Position numbers and translations under genes: made by a program. 64,000 nucleotides of DNA from Closterium sp. Naga37s-1. Taxonomy: Eukaryota; Streptophyta; Zygnematophyceae; Desmidiales; Closteriaceae. Position 1 is the stretch's first letter; each line of letters begins with the position of its first letter. The notes below the pieces were generated by a model, which saw only the letters and a program-made list of their open reading frames with translations, did not search any database and had not been told where the DNA came from. Positions 21,259 through 33,113 of the stretch are shown here, piece by piece. The DNA is taken from assembly GCA_947471745.1 (NCBI GenBank), contig CANJKZ010000172.1:1818501-1882500 (forward strand), written 5' to 3'.

Positions 21259-23230
21259 CACCCCCATAGGCGAAGTGGGGGACAACAAACGGTCACAAGA
21301 CCAGTCAAGAAAAGAAAGCAAAGCAAAGCTCAGGGTGGATTACAAAGTCACCACACAGTCTGCGCACAAGCAAGAGGCCATAAGGCGAGTTCACGTATAG
21401 AGTTATAAATGCACAAGCAATACAGTGATTGTACCCTAGCAAGAGTAAAAAAGCATGTATAGATATATAGATCACAGTACAAGGCAAAGTCAAGCAGTAA
21501 GCAAGTGAGGCAGAGTAGGCACAAGGCCTAGAGCAGTGCAGAAACGCTGATGATCATCAGACACAAGTGCCTTGGTGAATATATCAGCAGTGTTGGCCCG
21601 TGTGGCCACGTAAGCAAGACGAAGCTGACCATGCTGCTGCAACTCTCGTGTGAGGAAGTAACCTGGAGCGATATGCTTCGTTCTGTGCTCCAGTCTGTGC
21701 TCTTGACACAAAGCGATCGTGGCGTTGTTGTCGACGTACAGATTTGGAGGAGAACGAGGCCGCTCTCCCAAGCGGTAAGCAGGTAAGTCAGCCTGCGTAA
21801 CTCCTGTGCAGCCATGGCCCCCGCGTAGATCTCAGCCTCACAACTGGAGCTGAGAACAGAAGACGAGCGAGTAGACCTCCAAGAAACAAAACCGGAGCCA
21901 AGGCTGAAGGTGTAACCCTGTGACGACCGCTGAGTCGTCTGCCGAAGAAGCGTCTGAGTGTTCAGTGAGTACAACTGGACCCCGTCCTCCAAGCATGAGC
22001 TCCATGCCTGATGTACTGCACAAGTAACGCATCACCCTCCTAGCAGCCCACCGGTGCTCTGGTCGGTGTCTCCCGGGCGCAACATAGCGTGCCAAGATGC
22101 TGAGAGGGTACGCGAGGTCAGGTCGAGTGCAAGTCATCAGGTACATGAGGCAACCCACAAGCTATGAATTTTGACCACTTGGCTCTACGGACTCGTCCGA
22201 AGGTGGAGCTGAGAGCGAGTGACCTGTAGGCAGAGGAGTGGACTATGGCGAGGAGAACAGGAAGCCGAAGCGCTGAAGGACCTGGTGCACCATGTGTGAC
22301 TGAGTCAGGGTGATGGTGCGTCGTGCTCTGTCCCGGGTAATCTGCAAGCCAAGATAGCTGCGCAGCTCACCAAGGTCAGTGCAACTTCCAGGATGCCATC
22401 TCTGCATCATGGCTGTCTGCCACTAAGGGGAGTACTGACCCGTGATCGCATCTGCGTAAGAGCGCGGAGTCGGGATGTCTAGTGCATCTGAGTCTCCCTA
22501 AGGGAAAGCAGCGTGGCAGCGAGATGAGGTACAGCAGCCGCAAGACACTCGAGCTCAAACTGTCTGTCCTCAAGGACTTCCGTGCCAAGGGCACACTCAC
22601 CCCTGACGGATGGAGGACAACCAGACTTAGACTCAGTGACAAGACTCGCAACGTAGTCGAGACGATACGCAGCAGTAAAGTCAACAAGCTCAGTGACTAA
22701 GGCAGACACAGCAGCAGACTCAAACGTAGGGACAATGACGAGGGTAGCTAGAAGACGTGTGACAGTAGAACGTGCAGCAAGAGTAAGGTCAGGCTCAAAA
22801 TCAGGAAGGGACGACTCGGGAGGAGACGGTAGAGAAACACGCTGTCGAATAGAGGAAGGACGAAGAGTCATAGTGTGGGTGCCGTGGACTGGTGGAGGAC
22901 GAGGACGAGGAACACGATGAGCACAAGGAACAGTGCGAAGAGGCGAGCCAGGACGAGACGCAGGCTCACGGCGCTCTGTCAGAGAGTCTGGCTGCTAAGT
23001 GTAAGGAGAAGGAGCAGGCAGTGGGGAGTCCGGCGGTAACTGTGTGTCTGAGACGGGTCAGGCGGTGGACACAAAAAGGGAGGAGTAAGGCTAGTGGAAG
23101 ACGGAAGACTAAGAACCTGGCGAAGCACTGAGCCATGTGGTGGTAGCAACAACTGCGGCTGCGGCAACAAAAACGGTCGCCGCTGGGCCGTACCCACAGT
23201 ACTAGAGCCTCCAGCTCCAGTACCTCCAGT
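21100..23230 (-). mobile_element. Truncated Copia F (3' half only, broken)
   Basis: A minus-strand member of the short-LTR group. From the 3' LTR (21100-21258) and the adjacent CCTATGGGGGTG tract it runs through RNase H (SSCEAEIYAGAMAAQELR and YVDNNATIALCQ, about 22000-21500), fragments of RT (CTRPDLAYPLSILARYVAPG) and the Pro/Ser-rich linker to about 23230. Integrase, Gag and the 5' LTR are missing. It is broken in many places and looks older than G, I and J. Confidence 0.85.
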
Positions 23231-24340
23231 GTCGAAGAGAAAGGTCCTGCCCTTGCTTGGGCGCGGCCGATCTCGCCGTCGACGGGAAGTTCTCGACTAA
23301 TTGGTCGAAGAAGTGGGCTTCTGCAGTTCGACGGAAGTTGCAGTCGAGCAGGCTCTGCTCGACAGAATCTGGTCGACGATCTGCACGACGAGCTCCCGTC
23401 GAAGAGCGATGGTCAACGATCCTGGTCGAAGAACCCTGGTCGAAGAGTTTGGGTCGAGGAGCTCTGCTTGGCAAACGCTGTTCGACCGAGCGATGTCGAG
23501 CTGATCGACCGAATTCGCAGAGGTGTGCGAAACTCTGCGGAGGCGTGCGAACTTTCGCCCAGGAGGTTTTGGCGAAGTTCTACCTGCGGAACGGCAGCAC
23601 GTGGTCGACGGTGCGCACCTGGCGAAACCGACGACACGTTTCTACCTGGCACCTACGCAATGTGTTTGACGGTGAAACCGCCAACCTGCACCTACTTGGT
23701 AGGTACGCACATCTGCGCAGATAGACAACCTGCGACTGCAGATAGTCACCTGCGATTGCAGTGCTGGCAGACCGCGCGCAGTGCAACGTTGGCAGACTAC
23801 TCTACTGCAGCGTTGGCAAGCCGCTCTTCAGCTGCTTTGGCAGATTTCGCCCTTGCTAGGTGTTGCATGCCATTCTAGTCATATCTTTCTGCATGCCTCA
23901 ATTGTACTATCAACTTTTCAATGCAAATTGTTCTTTCAACTTTCTTAGTGGAATTCTTGCCAAACTTCTCTGAGAACACAAGCAAGGAGTATGGAAGCTA
24001 CAAGAGCGCTGCGATCACTCGCACAACCCCGTGCCCTCCTCCGTAGTCCACTCATGTTGTGTAGTGACTCTCCGCATGGTGCGGTGAGCATGGACGGCCC
24101 CGCGTTAGAACCTTCAGATTAACCGACTTCTGCTTTCATTACCTAAATCGTTGTAGGCCAGCAGCTCTCTTAGTCGCCATGGTCGACCCTGTAGTCAAAG
24201 TAGGCGAGAGAGGCTAGTGCTCGGGCACGCCACAAGGCTGGCGGGTACGGCGAGGCGGACCTGGAGATTCTGCTCCTAGGAACTCGTGAGCATCCCCCTC
24301 CCCATGCAGAAACGGACGGCGCGTCCGCCTCTCCCCGGCC
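23231..24340. other. Unassigned sequence rich in GTCGA and TGCGA words
   Basis: Between truncated Copia F and the gag remnant of H. 23270-23530 repeats GGTCGAAGA/GTCGACG words, and 23530-23760 repeats GGCGAAGTTC, CACCTGCGA and GTGCGAA words. No recognisable domain is seen. It could be leader or LTR sequence of element H, but no second copy is present to test that. Confidence 0.35.
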
Positions 24341-24630
24341 CGTGCACAACAAAGGTGATGGCGGCAATGTTGTCGGCGATGGAAGCACGGGGGTTCGCGG
24401 AGTGATTCGGCCCGCCGACGTCAGCGCTTGCAGAGTGCAGGCGCAAGTGCTGCGATCGTCTACGACTGGAGGCAGCTCGAACGGCAACATCGATGGTCGA
24501 AGTCAATCTCCTCTACGGAGTGGAGTCAGGCCGACTTCAGCGACTCATGCGTCGGCTGGTCGAGACAGAGGCATCACGCCGGCATACGGATATTTTAAAT
24601 TTTCGCCGAACAAGATCGCTGTGCCGAAGC

Positions 24631-24998
24631 TGTGAGGATCTAGGATCGAGCTCAGAAAAGAGAGTTTGAATTGGATGATCACCTGGGTACAACACGAGGC
24701 TATATATAGGCTCGACACAAGGCCCAGTAACCAGGTGTTACGCGAAGGTTCTGAGGGTCGCGAAGCGTCCCGAACAGAGCCTTCCCGAATTCGGTAAAAG
24801 GCAATTCGGTGACAACCGAAAAGCCAGAATTCGGTGCACGCAACCGAGCTCGGTGCTATAACTATAATAAAATATAGGAAAGCACCTAGCCTAGGAAATC
24901 AAGCAATTCATGCATGCATATAATTATCCTATGCTAGAAATAGCATAATAAAGTAAAGGCAGGCAATCATAGCTGGCATAAGCCGTCGTACTCTCACA
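24631..24998 (-). mobile_element. Solo LTR (368 bp) of an unassigned LTR family
   Basis: Inverted termini TGTGAG...CTCACA and an exact 5-bp duplication GAAGC (24626-24630 and 24999-25003). A CTATATATAGG box lies near 24698. The orientation is inferred. The end GCCGTCGTACTCTCACAGAA recurs at 51235-51254, so another copy or fragment exists there. Confidence 0.78.
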
Positions 24999-25144
24999 GA
25001 AGCCGCTCGAAGGTCGACACGACTTGATAACGTGGATTGAATTCATCGAGCTTTAGCTGGAGATCGCCGGATTGAAGAAGTTCGTCGACGGAAATGTTGA
25101 GATGCCGGACGGAGACGACTCTAACTCTGGGCGGAATTTCGCGC

Positions 25145-25252
25145 TGTAGGCTGTAGTGGGCACTCCTTATGGGGTACAGTATTGTTAGGTTTTGCCTATA
25201 CAAACCTTGTATTGTCCTGTTTCTAGTCATTCTCGTTTCCTACCTTGTGACA
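25145..25252 (+). repeat. 5' LTR of Copia G, missing its first bases
   Basis: Begins TGTAGGCTGTAGTGGG and lacks roughly the first 15 bases present at 32086-32100. Ends CCTTGTGACA. Confidence 0.85.
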
Positions 25253-25264
25253 TGGTTTCAGAGC
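25253..25264 (+). other. Primer-binding site of Copia G
   Basis: TGGTTTCAGAGC begins directly after the LTR, one base off the initiator-Met complement TGGTATCAGAGC. Confidence 0.75.
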
Positions 25265-25319
25265 AGGTTCCCTAGTTGGAACGTTTTTTTTAGGGCCCAT
25301 TGTGTTAGTTACCTTTTTT

Positions 25320-26040
25320 TTACTGCCCTGCCCGAAGCGCGCATCGCGCCTGCCTCGCCTGCGCCGTCGTGCGCGCTGCCCTATTGCCGCCATTAGCGAC
25401 CCTGCCCTTACGGCCCGTCGCGCCCTTCCTCTAACGGCCCGTCGAGGCCCGATTCCGCCGCCTACGCGGCCCGCCGTAGACGCTGTCGCCGCCCTTAGCG
25501 GCCCGCCCTCGTCGTCGCCGGCCTTAGCGGCCCGCCCGCACCGTCGTCGCGGCCCTGCCCTACCCGCCTGCTGCAGCCTGCTTTTGCAGCTCGCACGGCC
25601 CTACCCTGCCGCGGCCCTGCTTTGCCGCGGCCCTGCTTTGCCGCGGCCTCGGCGCCGCCCTACCCTGCAGCAGCCGTGACGCGGCCCTGCCCTGCAGCCG
25701 TCCAGTCGCGGCCCGGCCCTGCCGTCTCGTCGCGGCCCCTGCCCTGCCGCCTCGTCGCGACCCCCTGCACTGCCGGCTCATCGCGGCCCCTGCCCTGCCG
25801 CCTCGTCGCGGCCCTGCCTGACGCGGACCTGACCCTGCAGCCGCGTCGCGGCCCTGCCCTGCCGCCTCGTCGCGGCCCTACTTGTCGCGGCCCCTGCCCT
25901 GCCGGCGCGCCACGGCCCTGCCCCACCAGTCGCGGCCCTACCCCCCTCCCGCCCCTGGTAAGCGCACCGCCGCACTCGCGCCGCCCTGCCGAGCCGCGCC
26001 GCCCTGCCGAGTCGCGCTGCTACTGCTGCTGCTCCTGCCG
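25320..26040 (+). repeat. GC-rich repeat leader of Copia G
   Basis: Short units such as GCGGCCCTGCCCTGCC and CCGTCGTCGCGGCCC fill the untranslated leader up to the Gag ATG at 26043. The base composition allows long open frames on both strands, but none resembles a protein family. Confidence 0.7.
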
Positions 26041-26042
26041 CC

Positions 26043-28590
26043 ATGGCTAACCCTAATGTACTTACCTTCGATGCTGAGGGTCGAGCAGTTGATTTCGAGG
26101 TCTGGGTCGATGATCTGCAGCTTTTTCTGCAGTGCGACTCTAGGGACGGAGTCTCACTGTTCGATCAAACGTCCGGCGTCTCTGTTGCACCTGCTGCTGA
26201 TGCTGACAGTGCAGTTCGCTCGCAGTGGACCACGCGCGATGCTGCTGCTCGTCTTGCTGTTCGTAGTCACGTGCCGTCTGCTGAGCGTGCGCACTTTAGC
26301 CAGTACAAGACTGCTAAGACTCTGTATGACGCTGTTGTTGCGCGCTACTCCTCCCTTGCCACTGCTGCCCTTAGCCGCCTCATGCTGTCGTACCTGTCCC
26401 CTGACCTAGCCGCTTTTGCCACAGTCGCTGACCTCATTACGCACCTCCGCACTAGTGACACCCGCTACCGCGCTGCGCTTCCTTCCGAGTTCTGCGCCAA
26501 GAACCCCCCCCCCTATGTACATCACTCTCTACTACCTCGTCACCTGGCTCCCTGACTCCCTTCGCTCGGTCAGGGACCACTTCCTCTCCCTTTGCCCCAC
26601 CACGCTCACCGTTGACCTCCTCGAGGAGCGCCTCCTTGCAGCTGAGAATAGTATAATCGCTGTAGGAGCCTCTCGTGGTGACCCTCGTGCCCCTTTCTTT
26701 GAGGGGTGCTCCCCCGTCCCCCTTTTGCCCTCTGTTGCCTCTGCTGCTGCTGTCGACCTCGTTGGCACCGAGTCGGTCGGCGCTGCATCTGCTCCTAGTG
26801 GGAGGCGCCGCAGCGGCAGGAGCAAGGGGGGCAAGGGTACTGGAGGAGATGGCGGGGGCGGCGGTGGTGCCTGTGGAGGCGGCGGAGGGGGTGGGGGTGG
26901 AGGTGGGGGTGGTGGCGGGAGTGGGGGCTTCGGTGGCGGTGGTGGAGGTGGAGGCGGCGGCGGCAGCGGCAGTGGGGGTGGCGGCGGCGGTGGTGCTGGT
27001 CGGGGTGGCGCTGTGCAGCGGGGAGGCTTTGGTGGTGGCCAGCGCCAGCAGCAGCAGCGTTCTCGTGAGACCCTGTCGCAACAGCAGCTTCGTGAGTGGT
27101 ACGCTGGGCGTGGGAGGTCTGGGGGTGCTGGTCCCTGCGCTTACGTTCTCCGCACCTGCGAGTGCAGTGGGGAGACGTGCGGAGGGCCGCACGCCACGCA
27201 CCGCTGTTTCGGCCGCCTGACTGACGCCTGGCGTGCACAGTTTCCTGACGCCACTGAGCTCCCTCGCTGGGGTGATCTGCTTAGGTCGGGGGTTGCTATC
27301 TTTGATCTTGATTATGATGCTATCCTTGCTGCTATGTATGCTGTGACTATTAGTGCTGAGGGTGACTGTTACCTGTGTGTTCCGCCCGACCCGGGCATTG
27401 AGGCTGCTGCTCTAGGTGCTAGTGAGTCTGCTGCTCCAGGTGCTAGTGAGTCTGCTCTCTCTGGTACTGCGCCTGCTAGGGCCTTGCACACCTTCACGCT
27501 TGACTCAGGTGCTTCCCGCTCCTTCTTTCGCGACTGCACCACACTCTCGCCGCTCAGTCGGCCAGTGGCAGTCTCTCTGGCTGACCCCTCTGGGGGTCAG
27601 GTCCTTGCACACTCCTCCACGGTTCTGCCGTCTCCGGCGGTCCCGTCTGGCTCTCTGTCTGGCCTCCACCTCCCCTCGTTCTCCACGAACTTGGTGAGTG
27701 GAGCTGACCTTCAGGACGCGTGGGTTGACCAGTTCACTCCTGGAGGTCAGCGGGTGACCCACTGTTCGTGTACTCGGACGGGCCGGCACCTGGCCACGTT
27801 CACCCGTCAGCCTGGGTCGAGCCTGTACACCCTGACTACCGTGTCTCCTCCGGTTGCTGAGTCTGGTCAGGTGGCCGCGTCGGGTCAGGTGTTTGCTGCA
27901 GCGTCCCGGTCTGGTCCTGAGTCTGCCCCCTGCTCGTGTCGCCTCCTGTCGCACCAGACACTCCTCTGGCACCACCGCCTTGGTCACCCCTCCCTGCCTC
28001 GTCTCCGAGGCATGGCCTCTCGTGTCCTTGTCACTGGTCTGCCCCGGTCACTCCCTCCCCTCCCTCCGGGGCCTGCCCCTACCTGCGTTCCCTGCGTCGA
28101 GGGGCGGCACCGCGCCGCACCTCACTCCTCCGAGTTCCCTCCGATGGAGGCTCCCCTGCAGACTCTTCACATGGACGTGTGGGGCCCAGCCCGCGTCCGT
28201 GGACAGGGTCACGAGCACTACTTTCTGCTGGTCGTTGACGACTACTCGCGTTACACCACAGTCTTCCTCTTGCGCCGCAAGGGTGAGGTCACTGAGGTGC
28301 TGATCGACTGGATCCGCGCTGCCCGTCGTCAGCTCACCGAGAGTTTCGGCTCGGACCTTCCTGTACTGCGTCTGCACTCGGACAGAGGTGGTGAGTTCTC
28401 CTCTGACCTTCTGCGAGCCTTCTGTCGTGCGGAGGGCATCCGCCAGACGTTCACGCTTCCGGCCTCTCCGCAGCAAAACGGGATTGCTGAGCGCCGCATT
28501 GGCATAGTCATGGACGTCGCTCGTACGTCCATGATCCATGCGGCTGCTCCCCATTTTCTGTGGCCGTTCGTGGTTCAGTACGCTGCGCAT
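26043..28590 (+). pseudogene. Gag, protease and integrase part of Copia G
   Basis: Gag begins MANPNVLTFDAEGRAVDF and contains the UBN2-like capsid segment (FSQYKTAKTLYDAVVARYSS). A Gly-rich tract (26840-27000) and an Arg/Gln patch precede a zinc-finger-like CAYVLRTCECSGETCGGPH segment (27137-27193). The protease motif is TLDSGASRSFFRD (about 27495-27535). GAG-pre-integrase is LLWHHRLGHPSLPRLRGM, and the integrase core (about 28160-28590) shows MDVWGPARV, VVDDYSRYTTVF, LHSDRGGEFSSDLLRAF and QNGIAERRIG. The fossil is broken. Confidence 0.88.
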
Positions 28591-28989
28591 TAGCTCAACC
28601 TCCAGCCCCGGGTCTCCATGCCGGAGACCACACCTACTCTACGGTGGACGGGGAAGGTTGGCGATGCGTTTGCGGTCCTTGTCTGGGGATCTCGAGCTTT
28701 CGTCCGCGACTTGCCTGCGGACAAGCTGTCCTCCCGTGATGTTCCCTGCATCTTCCTTGGCTTCCCCCCTGACGCGCCTGGTTGGCAGTTTTACCACCCC
28801 ACCTCGCGCCGTGTTCTGTCCTCTCAGGACGTCACGTTTGACGAGTCGGTTCCTTACTACCGTCTCTTCCTGTACCGCACTGCCCCCCTTCCTCCCCCGC
28901 CGCTCTTCCTAGCGCCAGGTCCTCCCCAGGTAGACCCCCTTCCCCCTCAGGGTCCTGCCCCCTCAGGTGTGTCCCAGGTAGACGCAGTC

Positions 28990-29620
28990 GAGCCTGTCGA
29001 GGTAGCTGTTGACTCTGGTGCTGCTAGGGGTGCTGAGCCTGTGGGTGCCAGGTCTGGGGGTGCTGAGCCAGGGGGTGCTGAGCCTGAGGGTACTGAGCCT
29101 GGGGGTGCTGAGCCTGGGGGTGCTGAGCCTGGGGTTGCTGAGTCTGGGGGTGCGGAGCCTGAGGGTACTGAGCCGGCGCGTGTGGAGCCTGGGGGTGCTG
29201 AGCCTGGAGGTCTTTCGGGTGCCTCGTCCCGGCGGGAACCACTCTCTCCACAGCAGCTGCGCGAGTGGTTTGCTCGGCGTTGGAGCCGTGCTGCTGGAGC
29301 TGGTGGTGCTACGGGCGCTGGAGGTCCTACTACTGCTGGAGCTGCTGGGGGTTCTGGAGCTATTGGTCCCGGAGGTGCTCGTACTGGAGGTACTAGAGCT
29401 TCTAGGCCTGGTGGTGCTGCTGGAGCTGGAGCTGCTGGAGGTGCTGGAGCTAGCGGTGCTGCTGTAGTCGGTGCTCCTGGGGGTGCTGGAGTTGGCGCTA
29501 CTGGAGCTGCTGGAGGTGCTGCTGGAGCTGGTGGTGCTGCAGGAGTTGCAGCTGACGCTGGGGGTTCTGGTGTTGTCCCTGCTGGTTCTGGAGGCGCTGC
29601 GCGGCGACGGCCGTACTTCG
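28990..29620 (+). repeat. GGAEP-type and Gly/Ala repeat linker of Copia G pol
   Basis: Tandem 15-bp units encoding GGAEP/EGTEP (about 29040-29215) are followed by Gly/Ala/Thr repeats (about 29290-29600), between integrase and RT. The conserved LREWFARRW segment sits between the two repeat blocks. Confidence 0.78.
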
Positions 29621-30239
29621 TTCCGCTCCTTGAGCAGGTTCTTGGTCTCCTGCCTTCTTTTGGTCCTGCTCCTTCCTTAGAGTGTCCACCGCCTGTCCAG
29701 TCGCAGTCACAGTTACAGCCCGCCTCCCCACTGCCTGCTCCTTCTCCTTACACTGGTCCGACCGGAGGGCTTACGGAGCATCGTGAGCCTGAGTCGCGTC
29801 CTGCGTCGCCTGTTTGTGCTGCTCGCACTAGTCGTCGTGGTTTGCGTCAGCGTCCTCCTCCTGTCCCTGGCACGCACCAGATGGCTCTGCGTCCTTCCAC
29901 TGCTCCGCAGCGTGTCCCTCTGCTGTCTCCTCCTGCGTCCTCTCTTCCTTCCCTTGCTGACCCGGAGTCTGACTCCCTTCGTGCTGCTAGTCCTACTGTC
30001 ACGCGTCTCCTGGCCACTGTTGTCACTGACCCATCCTTTGAGTCCACTGCTGCGTCTGCCTTAGTTGCTGAGCTTGTCGACTTTGCTGCTCACTGTCGTC
30101 TAGACTACGCCGCTAGTCTTGTTGCTGAGTCTGAGTCTGTCTTTCCTCCGTCCGTCGGGGGTGAGTGTGCTCTTAGCGCGGACGTCCTTGAGGACAGGCA
30201 GGAGGAGTTCCAGTGTTTTGCTGCTGCTTTACCTCATCT

Positions 30240-31860
30240 CGTGTCCATGCTGCTTGCCCCTGAGGGAGACCCGGATGCACCAGACATCCCGACCCCGCGC
30301 TCTTATACAGAGGCGATAGAGGGTCCCTACTCCTCTCAGTGGCAGACAGCCATGGACGCAGAGATGGCTTCCTGGAAGTCCACAGGCACCTACGTCAACG
30401 AGGTTCCCCCACCTGGGGCGAACATTGTTGATGGCATGTGGATTTTCAGGGTGAAGCGGCCGCCGGGTTCTCCGCCTGTCTTCAAGGCGCGTTACGTTGC
30501 ACGAGGCTTCAGTCAGCGACAAAGAGTTGACTTCTTCCAGACCTTCTCCCCTACCCCGAAGATGACCACTCTTCGGGTGCTGCTGCACGTCGCCGCTCAG
30601 CGTGACTACGAGCTTCACTCTCTGGACTTCAGCACTGCTTTCCTACAGGGAAGCCTGCACGAGGAGATCTGGCTGCGCCGCCCACCTGGCTTCACTGGGT
30701 CGTTTGCTGCAGGTACCCAGTGGAGCCTCCGGCGGCCAGTCTACGGTCTCCGCCAGGCGCCTCGCGAGTGGCACGACACACTGAGGAAGACTCTTGCGGC
30801 TCTTGGGTTTGCTCCTTCTACTGCTGACCCGTCGCTGTTTCTCCGCACCGACACTTCGCTGCCGCCGTTCTACATCCTCGTGTACGTCGACGACTTGGTC
30901 TTTGCCACTGCTGACACTGCTGGACTGGCCCACGTGAAGTCGGAGCTGCAGAAGAGACACACGTGCACAGACATGGGTGAGCTGCGCAGCTATCTTGGCT
31001 TGCAGATCACCCGGGACAGAGCACGGCGCACCATCACCCTGACTAAGTCACACATGGTGCAGCAAGTCCTTCAGCGCTTCGACTTCCAGTACTCCTCGCC
31101 ACAGTCCACTCCTCTGCCTACCGGCCACTCGCTCTCAGCTCTGCCTTCGGATGAGTCCGTAGAGCCGAGTGGCCCGTATCCAGAGCTTGTGGGCTGCCTC
31201 ATGTACCTGATGACCTGCACTCGACCTGACCTTGCTTACCCTCTTAGCATCCTGGCATGCTACGTTGCGCCCGGGAGACATCGACCAGAGCACTGGAACG
31301 CCGCTAAGAGGGTGATGCGCTACTTGTGCAGTACGTCGGGCATGGGGCTCGTGCTTGGAGGACGGGGTCCAGATGTCCTCACTGGTCACGCAGACGCTTC
31401 TTGGGTTGACGACTTGGCTACGCAGCGGTCGTCACAGGGTTACACCTTCAGCCTTGGCTCCGGTTCTGTTTCGTGGCGGTCTACCCGCTCGTCTTCTGTT
31501 CTCAGCTCCAGTTGTGAGGCTGAGATCTACGCAGGGGCCATGGCTGCACAGGAGTTACGCTGGCTCACCTACCTGCTGACAGACTTGGGAGAGCCGCCTC
31601 GTTCTCCTCCAGTTCTGTACGTCGACAACAAGGCCATGGTTGCCTTGTGTCAGGAGCACAGACTGTAGCACAGAACGAAGCACATAGCTCTGCGCTACTT
31701 CCTTGCTCGAGAGTTGCAGCAGCGTGGTCAGCTTCGTCTTGCTTACGTGGCCACTCGGGCCAACACTGCTGATATCTTTACCAAGGCACTTCAGCCTTGT
31801 GATCATCAGCATTTTTGTACTATGTTAGGTCTTGTGCCTACTTGGCCTCACTTGCTCACC
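30240..31860 (+). pseudogene. Reverse transcriptase and RNase H of Copia G
   Basis: RT (RVT_2) shows AMDAEMASWKSTGTYVNEV, FKARYVARGFSQRQ, LDFSTAFLQGSLHEEIWL, YGLRQAPREWHDTL and the catalytic FYILVYVDDLVFA (near 30870-30905). RNase H shows HADASWVDDLATQRSSQGY, SSCEAEIYAGAMAAQELRW and VLYVDNKAMVALCQEHRL, with the ADIFTKAL block near 31765. A and J carry very similar sequence. Confidence 0.9.
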
Positions 31861-32085
31861 TCTTGACTTTGCTTGTACTGTGATCTATATATACCTGCAC
31901 CTGCATGCTTACCCTTGCTAGGTTGAGATCACTGTCTTGCTTGTTCACCTTGATTTATAACCCTGCATGTGAACTGGCCTTGTGGCCTCATACTTGTGCT
32001 CAGAATGCGTGGTGACGTCGTGATCCACCCTGAGCTTGACCTTGCCTTGTTCTCTTGCTTGTCCCCCACTTTGCCTATGGGGGTG

Positions 32086-32205
32086 TGTCAGAACTATATT
32101 GTAGGCTGTAGTGGGGCACTCCTTATGGGGTACAGTATTGTTAGGTTTTGCCTATACAAACCTTGTACTGTCCTGTTAGTCATTCTCGTTTCCTACCTTG
32201 TGACA
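32086..32205 (+). repeat. 3' LTR of Copia G (120 bp)
   Basis: Starts TGTCAGAACTA directly after CCTATGGGGGTG and ends CCTTGTGACA. Confidence 0.88.
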
Positions 32206-33113
32206 GACTTCGAGTGGATGCTGGCTACTAAGCGTGGCAGTACATCATGCGCACCTACAAAGCGACCGACGACCTCTACATCAGTCAACTGAAGAAGAAG
32301 TTGACCAACATTCGCATGGGGGAGCAGGAATCGGCCCGAATACTGCAATCGAGCGCGGCGAGTTTTGGCCGATCTGCGGATGGCCGGCGTCGACTACTCG
32401 GTGGCGTCGTATGTCACCCATGTCATATGTGGCCTCCCCTTGGGCTACAATCTCATGCCCAGAATGATGACGGTTCCTGGCTCGGGCGAAACTCTAAACG
32501 AGGACTCGCTTTCGAGCCACATCATCCAGGACGAGTTCATGCAGGAGTCTTAGCAACCCACAGAACTGCTTCCGCAGGCCAACCACGTCACCCCGGCGAA
32601 GCAGGGACGCCAACAGGGGCAGCGTAGGAAGTCTAGCGGAGGCAGTGGTGGGAAGTCGTCGAACGCGAAATCGACGGAGGGCGCCGACCGTGGAAAGTCG
32701 GCGAAAGGAGGAAATCGCGATAGCAGTGGCTCTCGTCGAGAAAGACGTCGTTGCTACATCTGCGATGCTTCCGATTGCCCCTACCGAGACGAGTCTGACG
32801 ACGATCGGGACACCAACCGCAGAAAGTCAGATGGTGGCCGTCGTCGTTGAGACAACTAGCCGCGCAAAGAGAAGCAGGAGTCGAAGACTTCTTCGGCGAA
32901 GGACGCCGACTCTTCCAGGGGCAATGCACGTGGCGAGAAGGAGGCTTCGTGCTCGATGGTTGGTGTGGTGGAGCCGACGATCTCGCTGGCGCTGGAGGGT
33001 GGCGAGGACTTCAAGGCGGTCGCTGCTGCTGTGGAGGCGAATCCGACTGTCGTGCTCCTCGACAGCGGCTGCTCCCATCATCTGATGGCAATCCGAGAGG
33101 CCTTCGTCGACAG
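32206..33113 (+). pseudogene. Gag C-terminal and protease remnant of element H
   Basis: Contains a Gag-like stretch (SQLKKKLTNIRMGEQES, then DYSVASYVTHVICGLPLGY, about 32280-32455), a Cys-rich patch RRCYICDASDCPYRDE (about 32740-32800) where a zinc knuckle is expected, and the protease signature VVLLDSGCSHHLMAIREAF (about 33050-33105). The sequence passes straight into the minisatellite at about 33114. It is broken. Confidence 0.65.

Larger units (their letters stand above)
25145..32205 (+). mobile_element. Copia G of the short-LTR group (nearly full length, broken)
   Basis: About 7.06 kb, with a slightly shortened 5' LTR (25145-25252), primer-binding site, GC-rich leader, Gag, protease, integrase, repeat linker, RT, RNase H and 3' LTR (32086-32205). 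A few breaks interrupt the coding part. No target duplication is seen (GACTT follows on the right, CGCGC precedes on the left), consistent with loss of the outer edge of the 5' LTR. In their shared part the LTRs differ by one substitution and two small indels by eye, so it is young. It is inserted in element H. Confidence 0.9.
24340..33113 (+). mobile_element. Copia-like element H, gag and protease remnants split by later insertions
   Basis: Plus-strand remnants at about 24340-25144 and 32206-33113, separated by a solo LTR (24631-24998) and Copia G (25145-32205). The left piece ends in a sequence like the start of Copia Gag (a W-x-E-F-I-E-L segment near 25035-25055). The right piece continues in the same orientation with Gag C-terminal and protease similarity. 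It is broken in many places; integrase and RT are absent and the minisatellite starts where protease stops. The assignment of the left piece is inference. Confidence 0.5.
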
